Positions 58,257 through 64,000 of a DNA stretch of 64,000 nucleotides are shown here, piece by piece (positions within the stretch are counted from its first letter, which is position 1; every line of letters begins with the position of its first letter). The notes under the pieces are model-generated. The model searched no databases, was not told the DNA's origin, and was given only the letters and a program-made list of their open reading frames with translations. Origin of the DNA: Welwitschia mirabilis (Eukaryota > Gnetophyta > Gnetopsida > Welwitschiales). The DNA lies in the NCBI GenBank assembly GCA_051453625.1, contig JBOZIK010000001.1:154133528-154197527 (forward strand), written 5' to 3'. Both the position numbers and the translations under genes were made by a program.

Positions 58257-59402
58257 ATGACATATAGTAGACTTTTTAATAAAATAAATCTCAACAAGTT
58301 TTATTTTAAGATAGTGCCATCTTTATGTGAAGAAATATTGGATAAAGTTTTATCAAACTTAGGAAATAAAATTAAAATAGATAGAGTAAATCTAACAAGT
58401 TTGTTGAAAACAAAAAATGAGAAAATGGATTGGACAAATGATTTATTTAGAAAAGATAATCAAAATTCTTATCCTTTATTTTATGATGAATTAAAGAAAT
58501 ATTTTATAGAACAAATAAATACTCCTATAGAAATAGAAAAAAAACAAGAAAATGAATAAGATATTATATCTACATTTTTAGGTGATCTTAATAATTCTAA
58601 TGAAGATAAGGTTTTTACAATATAAAAATCTAATGATTGTTGACTAAAAATTTATATCAATGAAGAATATAAAAAGTGGAGTAAATCTTATCTAGAAATA
58701 GAAAGCGCTAGAAAAGAATGTGAAGGATATCCATTTGAATTAAGCATATTTAAAGAGAAATATAATAATAAAAAAGAAATATGTTCATTATCTACATTAG
58801 AGGACATTGAATAAGTAGTCAATGGGAATAGGAAAGATGAACTAAAAAAAAAAAAACCTTAAAGACATAAAAGAGAAGTTTATAAATACTCTTTTAAGTC
58901 CATCCAAATAATAAATTTACTCCATAACTTTGAAAATAATGAGTTATAAATGATGACAAAAGGTTTTTACAAATGTCAACTAAAATATTGACAAATAAGA
59001 AAACTTATAAGAATGATATTAAGAAATACTTTTAAACGCTCAAATAATTTTCAGAATGATTTATGCATTAAAATGAAGGACAATTTTCAGTGATATAATC
59101 CTAGTATGATAAAATCACTAATATATAAGATCATAAAAATATTAAAAGTTATATACATCAAATTAACATATATAATTAAAGTAAGTATTTTTGATGACAT
59201 AGAAAAAATCAAAACAGGAGCTTTACTTCAAAAGGAAAAGGACTATATAAAAGAGATAATATATGTTTATACTAGACAAGATGAAATAATAACTACTAAT
59301 AAAAGATTAAAAAGAAAAAATATAATTAAAAACATAAATATTTATCTTATTTTATCTTGTAAGGCATATGTAACTATAGAGTGCTTAAGTAAAATAAATT
59401 AA
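58257..59402 (+). pseudogene. Unknown protein-coding relic, 382 codons in one frame
   Basis: From an ATG preceded at once by an in-frame TAA, one frame can be followed for 382 codons to a final TAA. It has eight internal stops (TAA or TGA) but no frameshift. All of the stops could come from C-to-T or G-to-A changes in Gln, Arg or Trp codons. The product would be Lys/Ile/Asn-rich and hydrophilic, with EEYKKWSKSYLEIESARKE, DDIEKIKTGALL and a C-terminal CKAYVTIECLSKIN. I do not recognise it. An LTR-element Gag, an endogenous pararetrovirus ORF or a captured host gene are all possible. It is the best-kept reading frame in the window. Confidence 0.6.
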
Positions 59403-59979
59403 CCAAATCAATAGCCATATCATGATTCAATATTATGGGTATTTCAATATTAAGCTTTATCTTTTATATTCATGAGTTCTTAAGATATATTACTTTAGTA
59501 TACTTAATTTATTTGTTGATTTATAGGTTAATACTCAAAATAAGTTTTGAACTATTTTGGCAGGTTTAGTTTGTAATAGCAGTATAGCTTAGGGTATATT
59601 AGCCCTTATAAGAATGTAATATGAAAGATATCAATGATTATATGCTATTTAATATATAATTATGATACAAAAATAAAATCATTACTCAAAACATGTAAGC
59701 CTCTAAATGATGGTCATATCCTAGTTCATCTTTATTGTTAACCAACTATTTAACTAGTGGGAAATATGAAATGATAGGTTATGAGAAATTATTCTTATAT
59801 TAGTTAAATGTTTTGATCTAACTCTCAAATTTATGCACCATGTGTAACTAAATTTCATATTCCACCATAGTTCTAAATCCAAAATCAAATAATTACACCT
59901 CATTAAGAGATGAACTACCCCATATTCCACGAATCCAATGTCCTAAACTATGGAGTTAGATGCCAATATATTGCAAGTA
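59403..59979. other. No gene seen after the unknown coding relic
   Basis: No further long frame or known pol motif follows the stop at 59,402; the sequence grades into the D-family block. Confidence 0.4.
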
Positions 59980-60160
59980 CTCTACGGTAAATATTCCCAA
60001 GAGGAGCCTTTCGTAGTGTAGTATGATAGCTGTGATGAATTCACTAAAGGGTCAGTTGGCCATGATCTTGTTTTAGATTATACTTATAGGTTCTTACTCT
60101 TTTGAAAGTGGTTGCACTCCTATCAATGTACTTTAAGTATTTTTAAACACTACTAATGAA
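59980..60160 (+). repeat. D-family conserved 3' block, fragment J
   Basis: GAGCCTTTCGTAGTGTAG, GTCAGTTGGCCATGATCTTG, GGTTCTTACTCTTTTGAAAG and TGGTTGCACTCCT match 62,063-62,165 and the minus strand of 20,050-20,190. Only this part is recognisable; no LTR is visible beside it. Confidence 0.72.
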
Positions 60161-61794
60161 TAAATAAAATAAAAATTAAATACGAACAATCATATTCTAG
60201 GTGTCATCTGAGGTATGATTAGTTATTAAGGAGTTTAACAACTATTTCTAAGTCCATCTTAAGCCTTTATACTTTAAAGAAAGAAAAAAAGGAATGTAAA
60301 AAAATACCTTAATAATCCTCTCATATCTACTTCCTCATCCATGGTACATATGTTGTTGAGATAGAGGCTAAATTTTTACAGTTCTTATAAGTTGGATTTT
60401 TTTTTTTTGGTATACATTAGGTATTATGGTAAGTTGACATTGAAGAATAAGCTAAAACTTGGGTTTTGATCATTAAATTTCATTTAGAGCATTATTAATA
60501 AATATCAAATCTTTTTAAAGGATTAGTGGATTATTTAACTTATTTTATTCTTATTTGTTAAAGTATTAAATAGTTAATTTTGTTGAAATAAATTAGTTAG
60601 TATTTACATAATGAGTAAAGTAATTATTATCTCATATTATATAAGTTATTTTAAAAACGGTAAAACCATTTATAATTTTCTTTATTAAAAATCTATAAAT
60701 ATTTTTATCTTTACAAAGTTTTAATATTAAATCAAATTTGTCCTTTGGCTATTAATGTAACCCACATGAAATTTAAGAAAAAAGGTACAAGACATAAAAT
60801 TAAAATGTATTTAAAAAATATACATAAATAAGTAAATAAATCAATCTAATCCATATTAGAATAAGTTCTTAAATGAAGAAACTAAGAGAGTATAGTTTAG
60901 TTATGTGAAAATGATAAGTCTTGGAATAAAAACATACCTATCAAAAAAGCTAGATTTATAAGATTCCAAGAATGCACTAATGAGTTAGGCTTTAAATCAT
61001 AAACTAATCAAGTGTTTAATTTAAATCCAAGACTTCAAAACAATTATTAGATTAGTTTAGTATCTTTTTCAAGCCCTTAGTAGCTATGACCACTCCAAAG
61101 CAACTTGATCTTTGTAGTGAAACTGAATGTCATATTAACTCCCTGTATTATAAAAAAATTATAGTCTTAGAGATGCTTTTGGAAAAAAAAAAATACTACA
61201 ATTCTAATTAAAAGTGTATATATATGAAAATTCTAATATACTTGGATTGTTTTGGTTCTTCAAATGAGCATCAACTAAATAGATTTAGGTTAGCCAATTC
61301 ATGTATACCTATAAGTTTTTTTAATCAAATAAAATCAACTATCTATTTGCAACTAAAGTTGTAAATTAGTTTTAGATCCTATTTGATCTCTTTAGTAAAC
61401 AAATCAATCCATGAGATTTAATCAAATTAACTAACTATCCAAGTAATAGGCAAGGCTATTAGTTAGTTTTTAAGTTAACTTTAACCTTAGCCTCAGGGTT
61501 AGTCTATTTACTTCTTCATGCTACAATATTGATGAACGTTTGTGATAAATCCATTAACTAATTCTTCCATTTCAATTTCCTAAAGTAACAAATAATCATC
61601 ATAACAATTAAAATAAGCATTTAAAAAAGAAATCTTATAGAGATGGAATTGCATTATAGATTTTGCCTCCTCATATATAAATAGTTAATATAAGATTAAA
61701 ATAACTGAAGTTTACATTAGTAACCTTGGTGTTAAATAATGTTAAAATTTCAGAAGTTATTAAATCTATAAGGAAACTAGTAAATCAATTAGAA
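60161..61794. other. No gene seen; A+T-rich DNA
   Basis: No motif or repeat partner found by eye. Confidence 0.4.
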
Positions 61795-61916
61795 TATATA
61801 TATATATATGTATATANNNNNNNNNNNNNNNNNNNNNNNNNNNNNNNNNNNNNNNNNNNNNNNNNNNNNNNNNNNNNNNNNNNNNNNNNNNNNNNNNNNN
61901 NNNNNNNNNNNNNNNN

Positions 61917-61968
<52 letters not shown>
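61795..61968. repeat. (TA)n, 100-N gap, (GA)n microsatellite
   Basis: ATATATATATAT up to 61,816, an N run at 61,817-61,916, then about 52 bases of uninterrupted GA. The assembly broke in a simple repeat. Frames of Arg-Glu or Ser-Leu repeats here are artefacts. Confidence 0.9.
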
Positions 61969-61971
<3 letters not shown>

Positions 61972-63063
61972 ATGACCATGATCTATTGTATTTGTGCTTT
62001 AAAGAGGAAAAAAAATACATAATCACCATGACATCCTACCACACTGGGATAAATTTTTCTGAAAGGAACCTTTGATAGTGTTGGTAGCTATGGGAACTCC
62101 ACTGGGGAGTTAGTTAACCATGCTTTGTGGGTTCTTACTTATTTGACTGTGGTTGCACTCCTCTCATCATGAAAAAGTTGAAATAAACTTTGAGGCTATG
62201 GGATCAGTGGTGTTCCTAATATTATTAAAGGCATTGCTTATTTCCTAGACTTTTAGTATTCCCACATGGTCATTTTGCTTTTGAGGATTCAGGTGTATTT
62301 TTTGGAATGTGAGTAGGTGAATTCATTTTTAAGCAGATTTTGATCTTATCATTCATTATTCTAAGCATTATATTTTTTTTTTGTATCATCCTAATAACTA
62401 TTTTTTTAATGAAACTTCATAGAGTAGATACGTTTTATCATGCATTTTTGTTCAAGTGGCTTTATAATGTCTTTCATGAAGGTTTGCTAGGTTAGAAATT
62501 AGAATACATAAGAAATATTCTCTATGTTTCTTATGTCTATTTTCATTTTTCTTTTCTTTGGTTTTTCAATTTGTTATTTTAAAGCCATTTTCACATTTCC
62601 TTATTTGCACATAGGACCTTATCATTTAGTAGTTTTCTTGTTATTAATTTAAGACATATCATTTTCTTTTAGCATTAGAATTAAATAGATAATCTTTTAT
62701 GATTCATAGTTTTTATGAGATTCCTTGTATCTTTTAGAGTTATATAATTTATCTTGTTTATTTTTTAGTTTAGGCATATTTATTCAATTTCATTATCAGG
62801 TTTTAACCTAGTTAGTATGCTTTCCTCAGTCCTATTTTTCTTTTATTTTAAGTTTCCTACATCATTCTTATTTGTCATGAATTCTTTATCATTATTTATT
62901 TTTCCAAACTTTCTAATAAATTTTGATACCTTTACAATAATATCCAAGCCTAAGTTTTTAGGCTAACATTTTTAATTTTTACAAACTTTTTTCAAGTTAC
63001 ATCATTTACCTAGTCATCTAGACAACACAGGTGGATGATACATAGATTTTTTCTAAGAGTCAT
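61969..63063 (+). mobile_element. D-family Gypsy fragment I, 3' internal region
   Basis: Matches the minus-strand 3' interior of Gypsy D (19,093-20,250): ATGACCATGATC, GGTAGCTATGGGAACTCCAC, GGGAGTTAGTTAACCATGCT, GGCATTGCTTATTTCCTAGA, AGTAGGTGAATTCATTTTTA. The preceding (GA)n corresponds to D's polypurine tract. A possible ninth hairpin repeat is at 63,012-63,039. It runs into the LTR at 63,064. Confidence 0.78.
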
Positions 63064-64000
63064 TATTGCGACGCCAACTTATGTGTATTTGATGGGGTAT
63101 TTTAAGTTTTTTTGCAAATGAATTAAGAGATAATTGCTTAGTTCTTACAACAATCGAGAATTAAGGAGCACAAGATGAAAACATGCAATTATCAAATAAT
63201 TCACAAGCAATCCATGCAGATTCAGACAAGTATCATTTTGGATAATAATTCTTGCAAAAGACAAAGTAATCATACTAATTCAAGATCGANNNNNNNNNNN
63301 NNNNNNNNNNNNNNNNNNNNNNNNNNNNNNNNNNNNNNNNNNNNNNNNNNNNNNNNNNNNNNNNNNNNNNNNNNNNNNNNNNNNNNNNNNNNNNNNNNNN
63401 NNNNNNNNNNNNNNNNNNNNNNNNNNNNNNNNNNNNNNNNNNNNNNNNNNNNNNNNNNNNNNNNNNNNNNNNNNNNNNNNNNNNNNNNNNNNNNNNNNNN
63501 NNNNNNNNNNNNNNNNNNNNNNNNNNNNNNNNNNNNNNNNNNNNNNNNNNNNNNNNNNNNNNNNNNNNNNNNNNNNNNNNNNNNNNNNNNNNNNNNNNNN
63601 NNNNNNNNNNNNNNNNNNNNNNNNNNNNNNNNNNNNNNNNNNNNNNNNNNNNNNNNNNNNNNNNNCCCTTTCCCTTTCTGTCTATAAATAAAGGTCTCCC
63701 ACTTGATCCTTAATCATCTTTGATAGTATTTGATATTCTCATGACAAGAGATCTTGGGATCGAAGAACCATCTTGTAATCTAGAGAGATGTTACCTTGGT
63801 GTTGAACGGCATATCTTCCATTGAGGAATGACTACTTTGTGATACAGATGCTTTTTATATCTTTAATATGAATTATCCTTTTTGATAATAATTGCAGGAA
63901 CTTATTCTTCATAGTTTATGTTGTTCTAGATTAGTGACAGGTTTCTTTAATTATATAGATTATGAGGGCAGCCTTTGTTAAAGTTGAGCTTAATTAGTTT
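63064..64000 (+). repeat. D-family LTR (3' LTR of fragment I), cut by window end
   Basis: Starts TATTGCGACGCC then GTATTTGATGGGGTATTTTA, matching the D LTR start TGTTGCACTACC and GTTATTTGATGGGGCTTTAT. After the 376-N gap (63,290-63,665), TATAAATAAAGGTCTCCCAC, TCTCATGACAAGAGATC, TCCATTGAGGAATG and GCAGCCTTTGTTAAAGTTGA match D's LTR on the minus strand. The TATA box is at 63,683-63,690. The sequence continues past the window. Confidence 0.83.
63290..63665. other. 376-N gap inside the D-family LTR
   Basis: The D LTR has a comparable few hundred bases between the matching flanks, so the gap size is plausible. The 170-residue frame across it is an artefact. Confidence 0.9.

Noticed and set aside
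61726-62029. Frames with Arg-Glu or Ser-Leu repeats
   Set aside because: They are translations of a (GA)n microsatellite joined to N bases.
63175-63687. 170-residue + frame
   Set aside because: It crosses 376 N bases inside a D-family LTR.
1-64000. CRISPR array, bacterial operon, phage or integron structures
   Set aside because: No regularly spaced identical repeats, no ribosome-site-led gene series and no bacterial-type genes; the repeats found are LTRs, microsatellites and decayed tandem copies.
1-64000. tRNA or rRNA genes
   Set aside because: The only tRNA-like matches are short primer-binding sites beside LTRs; no cloverleaf-length sequence was seen.

Overview
This window is plant nuclear DNA made almost entirely of old, decayed retrotransposons. 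I see no intact host gene, tRNA, rRNA, CRISPR array or bacterial signal. The sequence is very A+T rich, and CG dinucleotides look scarce to the eye. Nearly every recognisable protein is a chain of in-frame pieces broken by stops of the TGG-to-TAG/TGA and CAA/CGA-to-TAA/TGA kind. That is the signature of methyl-cytosine deamination. A large, repeat-choked genome that keeps very old LTR elements fits best, such as a gymnosperm. Very low-GC Welwitschia-like genomes come to mind, but that identification is inference.

Layout. 1-12.2 kb: the left half of a Copia element (copia-A, + strand), split by a nearly complete minus-strand L1 LINE (276-6371) with an 18-bp target-site duplication. The LINE carries an unexpected J-domain (DnaJ-like) module near its 3' end. 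Copia-A stops at about 9.39 kb in a near-palindrome and is joined tail to tail to half of another Copia (copia-C, minus strand). 12.2-17.3 kb: degenerate DNA with two tandem-repeat patches. 17.3-35.8 kb: a minus-strand Gypsy element E (LTR, integrase, RNase H, RT, protease, gag, LTR). Its left LTR is split by a second minus-strand Gypsy, D (18.0-25.5 kb), which keeps gag and protease but has lost most of pol. D carries a family of hairpin repeats.

35.8-40.3 kb: degenerate DNA with a LINE endonuclease relic (H). 40.3-49.1 kb: a minus-strand Sirevirus-like Copia, G. It has two 1.6-kb LTRs, a clear tRNA-Met primer-binding site, gag and protease, a pol deletion that joins pre-integrase to the last residues of RNase H, and a third ORF resembling the 'putative plant transposon protein' domain. 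49.9-55.0 kb: copia-B, a near-complete sibling of copia-A. 55-60 kb: a tandem duplication and a 382-codon single-frame coding relic of unknown identity (58,257-59,402). 60-64 kb: two further fragments of the D family in + orientation; the second runs into an LTR cut by the window end.

The genes do not form a host pathway. Their shared logic is retrotransposition (gag, protease, integrase, RT, RNase H), and the window records a nested order of insertion: L1 into copia-A, and D into E. Seven N gaps interrupt the assembly, and at least two have duplicated edges. Domain names come from reading motifs by eye; no searches were run. Element boundaries are approximate unless a duplication or primer site fixes them.
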